Below, piece by piece: positions 1-5,207 of a stretch of 5,207 bases of DNA. The position numbers and the translations under genes were made by a program. The stretch covers positions 1 through 5,207 of the forward strand of contig CAIJZF010000064.1 of NCBI GenBank assembly GCA_903825095.1, written 5' to 3'. This stretch comes from an uncultured Bacteroidota bacterium. GTDB taxonomy: Bacteria > Bacteroidota > Bacteroidia > Chitinophagales > Chitinophagaceae. Within the stretch, counting starts at the first letter, position 1; every line of letters begins with the position of its first letter. The notes beneath the pieces are model-generated. The model ran no database searches, was not told the origin of the DNA, and saw only the letters and a program-made list of their open reading frames with translations.

Positions 1-626
1 TGCCAGCCTAAAATGATAAATAAAATTACAATGGCTACTTTAACAAATACAATAATTGCATTGACTACAGCAGACTCTTGCGTTCCCTTAATTAATAATA
101 AGGTTAACAATAATAAAATAACTAAGGCAGGTGCATTAATCATTCCATGATGAAGCACACCGGCTGAATCCGTTATGCTTTCCAGCGGAGAGTGGCTCCA
201 TTCATAAGGTATGGCTCCTCCCAGCAGCTTGTTTAAATATTCACTCCAAGCAATAGAAACAGTGGCTGCTCCTAATGCATATTCCATAATTAAAGCCCAT
301 CCAATAATCCAGGCAACTGTTTCTCCCATGGTAACATAAGAGTATGCATAAGCACTACCTGAAATAGGAATCATGGCAGCAAATTCTGCATAGCATAAAC
401 CTGCAAAGGCACAACCTACGGCTGCTACTATAAAGGATAAAGTAACGCCTGGTCCTGCAGCTTGTCCAGCAGCAGCGGCAGTTCTTACAAATAAGCCTGC
501 TCCTATGATGGCACCTACACCTAAGGCCACTAAATTACCAGCACCTAAAGTGCGTTTTAATCCTTTCCCACCATCATCTGCCTGTGCTAACATGGCTGAC
601 AAATCTTTCTTTCTAAATAAACTCAT
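1..626 (-). CDS. APC-superfamily amino acid permease, CAT-like (N-terminal part, runs off left edge)
   Basis: Inner-membrane amino acid uptake carrier of the APC superfamily, closest in appearance to the cationic amino acid transporter (CAT/YfnA) group. The reading frame is open from the ATG at 624-626 to the left edge, giving 208 complete codons; full family members usually have about 450 to 600 residues, so more than half is outside the window. After a short charged N-terminus (MSLFRKKDLS) comes TM1 with the unwound substrate-binding motif GAIIGAG (residues 38-44). TM2 to TM3 carry CYAEFAAMIPISGSAY (78-93), followed by GETVAWIIGW and an EYALGAATV stretch, all typical of CAT-type permeases. 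A further hydrophobic segment lies near 165-180 and another begins near 190. The first ATG is preferred over Met12 because the RKK...GLKRTLG leader is usual in this group. No clear ribosome binding site is seen. It is divergent from the SLC1 symporter at 771. The exact substrate cannot be told. Confidence 0.93.
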   Translation of the reverse strand, partial: MSLFRKKDLSAMLAQADDGGKGLKRTLGAGNLVALGVGAIIGAGLFVRTAAAAGQAAGPGVTLSFIVAAVGCAFAGLCYAEFAAMIPISGSAYAYSYVTMGETVAWIIGWALIMEYALGAATVSIAWSEYLNKLLGGAIPYEWSHSPLESITDSAGVLHHGMINAPALVILLLLTLLLIKGTQESAVVNAIIVFVKVAIVILFIILGW

Positions 627-632
627 AAATAA

Positions 633-662
633 TTGGTTTGTTGTGGTTTCAATTTATCTTGG
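633..662 (+). promoter_or_regulatory. Candidate Bacteroidota-type promoter for the SLC1 symporter
   Basis: A TTG at 633-635 is followed after 19 bases by TATCTTGG (655-662), which differs from the Bacteroidota -7 consensus TAnnTTTG at one defined position. Transcription would start near 669, inside the first copy of the direct repeat, giving a leader of about 100 bases. A weaker alternative is TATATTGC at 748-755 with TTG at 721-723, where the spacing is 24 bases. In such AT-rich DNA a chance match is quite possible. Confidence 0.25.
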
Positions 663-724
663 AAAATAGCACTTTTTTTGCAAAATCAGGCTATAATTCC
701 ATGGAAAATGGCCCTTTTTTTTGC
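661..724. repeat. Imperfect direct repeat, two copies 42 bases apart
   Basis: Copy 1 spans 661-681 and copy 2 spans 703-724. Both read GGAAAAT, then a four-base block beginning with A or G (AGCA / GGCC), then C, a run of seven or eight T, then GC. The starts are 42 bases apart, close to four helical turns, so both copies would face the same side of the DNA. Position and spacing suit paired binding sites for a regulator, but part of the similarity comes from the low-complexity A and T runs, and no known operator was recognised. Confidence 0.45.
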
Positions 725-770
725 TTATTTTTTTAACACTTAAGTCTTATATTGCAGCAATTACTATTGT

Positions 771-2018
771 ATGAAAAAATCGAATAAACTTACTATTTAC
801 ATTGTCATTGCCATGATAGCCGGGGCTATTTTAGGCTATTATATTCACGAAAATTATAATGAACAAACCATTGCTGCTTTTGCTAAAAACAGCAAGCTAT
901 TAACGACCATTTTCTTGCGTTTGGTACAAATGATTATTGCGCCTTTAGTGTTTAGTACCTTGGTAGTGGGTATTGCAAAATTAGGCGACTTAAAAACAGT
1001 GGGCCGTGTGGGAGGTAAGGCTATGTTATGGTTTATTACAGCATCGCTTGTGAGTTTGTTAATTGGGTTAGTACTTGTAAATCTTTTTAAACCAGGAGAA
1101 GGAATTGCATTAAGCAATGCCGATACCAATGGCGCTAAAGATTTACTAGGTAATACAAAATCTTTTAGTTTAGCCAACTTCGTAGAACATGTTTTTCCTA
1201 AAAGCATGTTTGAGGCCATGTCCAATAATGAAATATTACAAATTGTTATTTTCAGTATTTTCTTTGGTGTAGCAGCCGCTGCTATTGGAGATGCAGCCAA
1301 AGGTTTTATTAAAGCATTGGAAACAGTTTCGCATATAATTTTAAAAATGGTGGGCTATGTGATGAACTTTGCACCACTTGGTGTTTTTGGTGCCATTGCT
1401 GCAGTTATTGCAAGCAAGGGCTTAGCCATTTTTGCTTTTTACGGCAAATATTTATTATTCTTTTTAATAGGTATTGGTGTGTTATGGATATTCTTATTAG
1501 GTGTGGGCTTTTTAGTTTTAGGTAAAAGAATACCTTCTTTATTAAGACATATTACTTCTCCCTTAGTCATTGCTTTTAGTACTACTAGTAGTGAAGCTGT
1601 ATTTCCTAAATTATCCGAAGAGCTTGTGCGTTTTGGATGCAAGGACAAAATTGTTTCTTTTATTCTTCCATTAGGCTATTCTTTTAATTTAGATGGGAGT
1701 ATGATGTATATGACTTTTGCAAGTATGGCTATTGCGCAAGCCTATGGTGTGCATATAGATATTGCTACACAGTTAACCATGCTAGTGGTGTTAATGTTAA
1801 CCAGTAAAGGAATAGCGGGTGTGCCGCGCGCTTCTTTAATTGTAGTTACTGCCACTTGTGCTATGTTTAATATTCCACCAGAAGGCATTGCTTTAATTTT
1901 ACCTATTGACCATTTCTGCGATATGTTTAGATCCACTACCAATGTACTAGGTAATAGCTTGGCCACCACGGTGGTAAGCAAATGGGAAGGAGCACTTGAA
2001 AATCCGGCGCAAGCTTAA
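771..2018 (+). CDS. Dicarboxylate/amino acid:cation symporter (SLC1/DAACS family, glutamate-transporter fold)
   Basis: Inner-membrane secondary transporter that takes up glutamate, aspartate or C4-dicarboxylates with cations. The 415 residues match the usual bacterial length. The elevator-type core is all present: hairpin 1 with the serine-rich FSTTSSEAVFP (269-278 and on), TM7 with GYSFNLDGS (302-310, the family NMDGT motif), hairpin 2 with LTSKGIAGVP (343-352), and TM8 with D380, D384, R387 and N391. By alignment to GltPh, D384 and R387 correspond to D394 and R397, which bind the amino group and side-chain carboxylate of aspartate. Keeping both favours an acidic amino acid over a plain dicarboxylate substrate. 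TM7 has Leu in place of the usual Met (L307), and N395 stands where GltPh has D405. The ATG at 771 follows an AT-rich leader without a Shine-Dalgarno. The DedA gene starts 11 bases after the stop, suggesting one transcript. The family is certain; substrate and coupling ion are not. Confidence 0.95.
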   Translation: MKKSNKLTIYIVIAMIAGAILGYYIHENYNEQTIAAFAKNSKLLTTIFLRLVQMIIAPLVFSTLVVGIAKLGDLKTVGRVGGKAMLWFITASLVSLLIGLVLVNLFKPGEGIALSNADTNGAKDLLGNTKSFSLANFVEHVFPKSMFEAMSNNEILQIVIFSIFFGVAAAAIGDAAKGFIKALETVSHIILKMVGYVMNFAPLGVFGAIAAVIASKGLAIFAFYGKYLLFFLIGIGVLWIFLLGVGFLVLGKRIPSLLRHITSPLVIAFSTTSSEAVFPKLSEELVRFGCKDKIVSFILPLGYSFNLDGSMMYMTFASMAIAQAYGVHIDIATQLTMLVVLMLTSKGIAGVPRASLIVVTATCAMFNIPPEGIALILPIDHFCDMFRSTTNVLGNSLATTVVSKWEGALENPAQA

Positions 2019-2029
2019 ATATTTTATTG

Positions 2030-2701
2030 ATGATTACATTATTAGACGCCTTTCATTGGAGCCAATTATTACAACCTCAATATTATATTGAAAATGGAGG
2101 GCTTTGGTTATTATTATTTGTAGTGTTTGCAGAAACCGGATTATTCTTTGGTTTTTTCTTACCAGGAGACAGCTTGCTTTTTGTAGCGGGTATATATAGT
2201 GCACCATTAGCTGCTCAAATTTTTGCAAGTGACAATGAATGGCTTAATTTATTTATTATATTTTCTTTTATTTCAGTGGCAGGTATTTTAGGTAACTATG
2301 TGGGCTATCAAATTGGTAATAAAGTGGGGCCTGCCATGTATGACTGGAAAGAAAATTTATTTTTTAAGAAAAAATATTTAATACAAGCACAAGACTTTTA
2401 TGAAAAGCATGGAGGACGTGCTATTGTTATTGCTAGGTTCATTCCAATTGTAAGAACATTTGCACCTATTGTAGCGGGTATTGTAAAAATGGATAAGGCA
2501 AAGTTTACTTACTTTAATGTGTTGGGTTGCTTAGCCTGGGTAGCTTCTATGCTTTGTGCAGGGCATTTTTTACAATCTTATATATTAAATCAATTTCAGT
2601 TCGATTTAAAAAAGCATTTAGAAATAATTGTATTAGTTATTGTATTTGTAACTACCGCTCCAGTTATTTTTCAAGTGCTCAAGCATAGAACAAAAAAATA
2701 G
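2030..2701 (+). CDS. DedA family (VTT/SNARE-associated domain) inner membrane protein
   Basis: Polytopic membrane protein of the DedA family, 223 residues from the ATG at 2030, a usual length. Bacterial members depend on or use the proton motive force, and some (such as UptA) are implicated in returning undecaprenyl phosphate across the membrane. Counting from this ATG, the re-entrant N-terminal motif AETGLFFGFFLPGDSLLFVAG-like segment carries E35 and D47, and the second motif ARFIPIVRTFAPIVAG (135-150) carries R136 and R142. The spacings (12 and 6 residues) equal those of the essential E39/D51 and R130/R136 of E. coli YqjA. Hydrophobic segments also lie near 73-95, 160-182 and 199-216, and the tail is basic (KHRTKK). 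A TTG directly before the ATG (2027) could extend it by one residue, but ATG is the better choice. It lies 11 bases after the SLC1 gene. Family assignment is firm; the transported lipid or ion is unknown. Confidence 0.93.
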   Translation: MITLLDAFHWSQLLQPQYYIENGGLWLLLFVVFAETGLFFGFFLPGDSLLFVAGIYSAPLAAQIFASDNEWLNLFIIFSFISVAGILGNYVGYQIGNKVGPAMYDWKENLFFKKKYLIQAQDFYEKHGGRAIVIARFIPIVRTFAPIVAGIVKMDKAKFTYFNVLGCLAWVASMLCAGHFLQSYILNQFQFDLKKHLEIIVLVIVFVTTAPVIFQVLKHRTKK

Positions 2702-2702
2702 G

Positions 2703-2732
2703 TTGCAAAAAATAAAACGGATAATAATTTTT
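2703..2732 (+). promoter_or_regulatory. Candidate Bacteroidota-type promoter for the MFS-glycosyltransferase pair
   Basis: TTG at 2703-2705 is followed after 19 bases by TAATTTTT (2725-2732), one base off the -7 consensus TAnnTTTG. A start near 2739 would leave a leader of some 20 to 25 bases before the ATG at 2762. The match sits in the largest gap of the rightward cluster (60 bases), where an internal promoter is most likely. The surrounding A and T runs make chance matches easy. Confidence 0.35.
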
Positions 2733-2761
2733 TTTAAAAATATACTAACCATTAAAAGCGT

Positions 2762-4012
2762 ATGACCACTAATAAACAAATAGGAATATTGTCACTGCCT
2801 GTTTTAGTAGCAGCCCTTGGCTATTTTGTAGACGTATACGACTTGCTTTTATTTACTATTGTAAGACAACCTAGTGTAATGAGTTTAGGATCCACTGCTG
2901 AAACTATTATTGTAGATAGCGCACATATTATTAACTGGCAAATGTCGGGTTTGTTAATTGGAGGTATTTTATGGGGTGTATTGGGTGATAAAAAAGGAAG
3001 ACTAAAGGTTTTGTTTGGATCTATTATTCTTTATTCAACTGCCAATTTTTTAACCTCCTTTGTACAAACCGTTGACCAATATGCGTATTGCCGTTTTCTA
3101 GGAGGTATTGGTTTAGCAGGTGAATTAGGTGCTGGTATTACACTGGTTTCTGAAATGCTTCCTAAAAACAAAAGAGGTATTGGTACTTCCTTGGTTGCAG
3201 GTATTGGTTTGTTTGGTGCCGTCTTTGCTTATTTTACATTTAAGGCCACTGCCGATTGGAGATTATGTTATCAAATAGGAGGGGTGCTTGGTTTTTTTCT
3301 ATTAATATTACGCGTTAAAGTAGCAGAGTCCTTTATGTTTGAGTCGGCTAAACTAGCCAATATTTCAAAAGGTAATTTTTTATTATTCTTTAGTTCTTAT
3401 AAACGTTTTTCTAAATACATCAAGGCCATATTAATTGGACTTCCCACTTGGTTTGTGATTGGTGTGATGGTGAATTATAGTAATAAGTTTGCATCTACTT
3501 TATATGGAGTGAATTTAATTGATTCAGGTAAGTCGGTGATGTTTGCCTATATAGGTATTGCCACGGGAGATTTACTTATTGGTTATGTAAGCCAATATTT
3601 TAAAAGTAGAAAAAAAGCCTTACTCTTATTTTATACTTTTAGTGTAATAGGAATGGTTTTGTTTTTTAGTAATTTCAATAATACCGACGATAGAATGTAT
3701 GCCATTTGTGGATTTTTAGGCTTTAGCACGGGCTACTGGGCTATTTTCAATACCATGGCAGCAGAACAGTTTGGCACGAATTTAAGAGCCACCGCCGCCA
3801 CTACTATTCCGAATATGGTAAGAGGGGCCCTGCCTTTAATTAATTTTTTATTCTTAGATATTTTACAAAAGAGTATGGGTTGGAATATTGTACAAAGTGG
3901 CATTTTCACAGGGGCTACTGTAATGCTCATTACCCTTATTGCTTTTGTTTATACAGAAGAAACTTACCACAAGGATTTAGATTATCTAGAACATGATACC
4001 CCACTTCCATAG
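2762..4012 (+). CDS. Major facilitator superfamily (MFS) transporter, metabolite:H+ symporter-like
   Basis: Twelve-helix secondary transporter of the major facilitator superfamily, 416 residues, a normal length. TM1 has an acidic pair in FVDVYDLLLF (D24, D27), as in metabolite:H+ and sugar porter-like subfamilies. The TM2-TM3 loop holds motif A, GVLGDKKGRLK (72-82), with G72, D76, G79 and R80 in place. TM4-TM5 read CRFLGGIGLAGELGAG (110-125) followed by SEMLPKNKRG (130-139), again like the metabolite:H+ symporter group. The pseudo-symmetric loop after TM8 (GYVSQYFKSRKK, 274-285) keeps the basic residues but lacks the acidic residue of motif A. EQFGTNLRATAATT (335-348) fits the conserved loop before TM11. 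The last 18 residues are acidic and polar, a cytoplasmic tail. Start at the ATG at 2762, with no Shine-Dalgarno. The glycosyltransferase gene follows 12 bases after the stop. A sugar, organic acid or other small metabolite is possible; the sequence does not say which. Confidence 0.9.
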   Translation: MTTNKQIGILSLPVLVAALGYFVDVYDLLLFTIVRQPSVMSLGSTAETIIVDSAHIINWQMSGLLIGGILWGVLGDKKGRLKVLFGSIILYSTANFLTSFVQTVDQYAYCRFLGGIGLAGELGAGITLVSEMLPKNKRGIGTSLVAGIGLFGAVFAYFTFKATADWRLCYQIGGVLGFFLLILRVKVAESFMFESAKLANISKGNFLLFFSSYKRFSKYIKAILIGLPTWFVIGVMVNYSNKFASTLYGVNLIDSGKSVMFAYIGIATGDLLIGYVSQYFKSRKKALLLFYTFSVIGMVLFFSNFNNTDDRMYAICGFLGFSTGYWAIFNTMAAEQFGTNLRATAATTIPNMVRGALPLINFLFLDILQKSMGWNIVQSGIFTGATVMLITLIAFVYTEETYHKDLDYLEHDTPLP

Positions 4013-4024
4013 TTATTCAAGAGT

Positions 4025-5020
4025 ATGCGTTTATTATTTATACGTTTTTCTTCTATTGGTGATATTGTTTTAACCACGCCGGCGGTTCGCTGTGCTAAAA
4101 ATCAAATACCGGGTGTTGAAATACATTTTTTAACCAAGCTTTCTATGAAAGATTTGGTGATAGGAAATCCGAACATTGATCATTTTCATTTTTTAGATGA
4201 AAATATTGACCATACTATTGCTGCATTAAAAGAAATACCCTTCGATTATATCATTGACTTACATCATAATATTAGAACTTGGAAAATTAAAAAAGCCTTA
4301 GGGGTCCCTGCATTTTCTTATAAAAAGTTGAGTATCCAAAAGTGGTTGTTTGCAAAAATAAAACTCAATTTTTTACCTAAGACCCATGTATGTGATAGAT
4401 ATATAGACACCCTTCAGCATTTTAAAGTAACCAATGATGGCAATGGTTTAGATTATTTTTTCCCCAAGGACTATAGTTTTAAAGCAGCTAATTTACCTAC
4501 AAGTCATCAGGCGGGTTTTATTGCCTTTGTAATTGGGGCTTCTTATTATAATAAACAAATGCCTGTTCAAAAATGGATTGAACTCGCATTGCAAATTAAT
4601 AAGCCCATTGTACTTATTGGAGGTAAGGATGATATTAGAAGCGCTAATGAAATAGCCGCTGCCGTTCCCCATTTTATATACAATGCGACAGGCAAATATG
4701 ACTTAAAAGAGTCGGCTAGTATTATTCAAATGGCGCAGGTGGTGGTTTCACACGATACTGGTTTTTTACATGTGGCAGCGGCCTTTAAAAAACCTACCAT
4801 TACTATTTGGGGAGCAACCAGCCCTGCATTACAGTTTGAAGCCTATTATCCAAAAGTTTCTAGTACGCCTCATTATAATTCTATGGTAACTCAATTAAGT
4901 TGCCAGCCTTGTTCGAAGCAAGGGGAAAGTAAATGTCCAAAAGGGCATTTTGCTTGTATGCGACTACAAAATATTAATACCATTGCTACAAAGGCAAATG
5001 AGTATTATAAGGCTGTATAA
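4025..5020 (+). CDS. Glycosyltransferase family 9 (heptosyltransferase-like)
   Basis: Cytoplasmic or membrane-associated GT-B fold enzyme of family GT9, which transfers heptose or a related sugar from a nucleotide donor to lipopolysaccharide core or another surface glycan. It has 331 residues, the usual length. The N-terminal domain opens with LLFIRFSSIGDIVLTTPAVR (3-22); D13 falls at the same residue number as the catalytic Asp13 of E. coli WaaC. The C-terminal domain begins near 163 with FIAFVIGASYYNKQMP (K177 in the phosphate-binding loop position), then VLIGGKDD (196-203), and the donor-site signature SHDTGFLHVAAA (242-253, D244, T245, G246, H249) followed by PTITIWGATSP. Four cysteines lie near the end (C293, C296, C304, C311), a pattern seen in many GT9 proteins. 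It starts 12 bases after the MFS gene and is closed by the stem-loop at 5022. The donor sugar and acceptor cannot be told; Bacteroidota GT9 proteins need not use heptose. Confidence 0.93.
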   Translation: MRLLFIRFSSIGDIVLTTPAVRCAKNQIPGVEIHFLTKLSMKDLVIGNPNIDHFHFLDENIDHTIAALKEIPFDYIIDLHHNIRTWKIKKALGVPAFSYKKLSIQKWLFAKIKLNFLPKTHVCDRYIDTLQHFKVTNDGNGLDYFFPKDYSFKAANLPTSHQAGFIAFVIGASYYNKQMPVQKWIELALQINKPIVLIGGKDDIRSANEIAAAVPHFIYNATGKYDLKESASIIQMAQVVVSHDTGFLHVAAAFKKPTITIWGATSPALQFEAYYPKVSSTPHYNSMVTQLSCQPCSKQGESKCPKGHFACMRLQNINTIATKANEYYKAV

Positions 5021-5021
5021 A

Positions 5022-5053
5022 AAAAGCCTCCTACATTTAAGTAGAAGGCTTTT
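5022..5053. terminator. Bidirectional intrinsic terminator between convergent genes
   Basis: The arms AAAAGCCTCCTAC (5022-5034) and GTAGAAGGCTTTT (5041-5053) form twelve base pairs with one C-A mismatch (5030/5045), around a six-base loop ATTTAA. Going rightward the stem ends in TTTT followed by ATAT. Going leftward the transcript ends in a run of seven U (complement of 5019-5025), so it should work better for the malate dehydrogenase gene. The A run overlaps the last bases of the glycosyltransferase stop codon (5018-5020). Confidence 0.88.
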
Positions 5054-5074
5054 ATATAAATGATTACGAGTTAA

Positions 5075-5207
5075 TTATAATGTTTTTAAAACATCGTTCA
5101 TGCTTCTAACAGCGTCTGCGCTTTTGTTAAAGGCTGCTTGTTCATCTGCAGATAAATCCATTTCTACAATTTTCTCCCAACCATTTTTGCCAATCACTAC
5201 AGGAACA
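5075..5207 (-). CDS. mdh: Malate dehydrogenase, C-terminal end (runs off right edge)
   Basis: NAD-dependent malate dehydrogenase interconverts malate and oxaloacetate in the TCA cycle in the cytoplasm. Only the last 43 codons and the TAA stop (5075-5077) are in the window. They read VPVVIGKNGWEKIVEMDLSA and then DEQAAFNKSADAVRSMNDVL, ending KTL. This is the typical C-terminal pattern of LDH-like bacterial malate dehydrogenases: the final strand PVVIGKNG, EKIVE followed by a hydrophobic-acidic strand, then a last helix with the form KSADAVR...NDVL. Lactate dehydrogenases of the same superfamily have a different tail. The gene converges on the glycosyltransferase and shares the stem-loop at 5022-5053, 21 bases beyond its stop. 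The catalytic His and the NAD-binding region are outside the window and cannot be checked. Confidence 0.88.
   Translation of the reverse strand, partial: VPVVIGKNGWEKIVEMDLSADEQAAFNKSADAVRSMNDVLKTL

Larger units (their letters stand above)
627..770. promoter_or_regulatory. Divergent intergenic control region between two transporters
   Basis: These 144 bases separate the start codons of the leftward permease and the rightward SLC1 symporter, so promoters for both genes should lie here. The region is very AT-rich, with T runs on the plus strand at 673-679 and 715-722. It contains an imperfect direct repeat (661-681 and 703-724), the 10-base palindrome TTTTGCAAAA (676-685) and the 10-base palindrome TTCCATGGAA (697-706). 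One rightward promoter candidate (633-662) is listed separately. I could not find a convincing leftward promoter. No Shine-Dalgarno-like purine block precedes either start, as is common in Bacteroidota. Confidence 0.6.

Noticed and set aside
692..697. TATAAT hexamer on the plus strand, resembling a classical sigma-70 -10 box
   Set aside because: No TTGACA-like box lies 16-18 bases upstream, and the primary sigma factor of Bacteroidota uses a different consensus.
697..706. Palindrome TTCCATGGAA as a stand-alone operator
   Set aside because: Ten bases with central CATG is too short to assign to any regulator; it is kept only as part of the control-region description.
715..722. Run of eight T before the symporter (and another at 2728-2735) as a phase-variation tract
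   Set aside because: Runs of this length are expected in AT-rich spacers, and neither lies in a coding region or in a clear -33/-7 spacer where slippage would switch expression.
854..1981. Open frames on the minus strand within the SLC1 gene (854-1300, 1439-1648, 1742-1981)
   Set aside because: They lie fully antisense to a gene with strong family motifs, and their translations show no recognisable domain or sensible composition; they are shadows of the real frame.
2034..2228. Minus-strand open frame opposite the DedA N-terminus
   Set aside because: Antisense to the conserved E35/D47 segment, short, and without any recognisable feature.
3733..3930. Minus-strand open frame opposite the MFS C-terminal half
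   Set aside because: Antisense to a well-supported coding region, with no independent signal.
1..5207. Search for a CRISPR array, tRNA, insertion sequence, toxin-antitoxin pair, phage or defence genes
   Set aside because: No regularly spaced repeats, tRNA-like cloverleaf, transposase or nuclease motifs, or terminal inverted repeats were seen; nearly all the window is accounted for by six ordinary coding regions.

Overview
The window is AT-rich, tightly packed bacterial DNA, most likely from a member of the Bacteroidota and possibly from the Chitinophagaceae or a relative. The pointers are starts without a clear Shine-Dalgarno sequence, candidate promoters of the TTG-N19-TAnnTTTG type, and the family-level look of the proteins. 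The phylum call is moderately sure; anything finer is a guess. No rRNA, tRNA, CRISPR array, insertion sequence, phage gene or obvious foreign island is visible.

Layout. At the left edge, on the minus strand, lies the N-terminal part (208 codons) of an APC-superfamily amino acid permease of the cationic amino acid transporter type. It is divergent from a rightward cluster. The 144-base gap between them holds an imperfect direct repeat, two short palindromes and a candidate promoter. Rightward come an SLC1/DAACS glutamate or dicarboxylate symporter (771-2018), a DedA-family membrane protein (2030-2701), an MFS transporter (2762-4012) and a family 9 (heptosyltransferase-like) glycosyltransferase (4025-5020). 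A stem-loop with A/T flanks (5022-5053) closes the cluster. It also serves the convergent gene entering from the right edge, whose last 43 codons read as the C-terminus of malate dehydrogenase.

How they may work together. The 11- and 12-base gaps before the DedA gene and before the glycosyltransferase suggest co-transcription within each pair. The 60-base gap before the MFS gene has a promoter-like sequence, so the four genes may form two transcription units that can also be read through. Two divergent amino acid or organic acid transporters sharing one control region make a plausible uptake module. DedA proteins (some implicated in recycling the undecaprenyl-phosphate carrier) and a GT9 enzyme both fit envelope glycan synthesis, but this link is inference from proximity only.

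I looked for an undescribed system and found none that the sequence supports. This looks like ordinary core or housekeeping gene content. The points most worth a second look are the divergent control region with its 42-base-spaced repeat, and the substitutions at ion-site positions of the SLC1 transporter.
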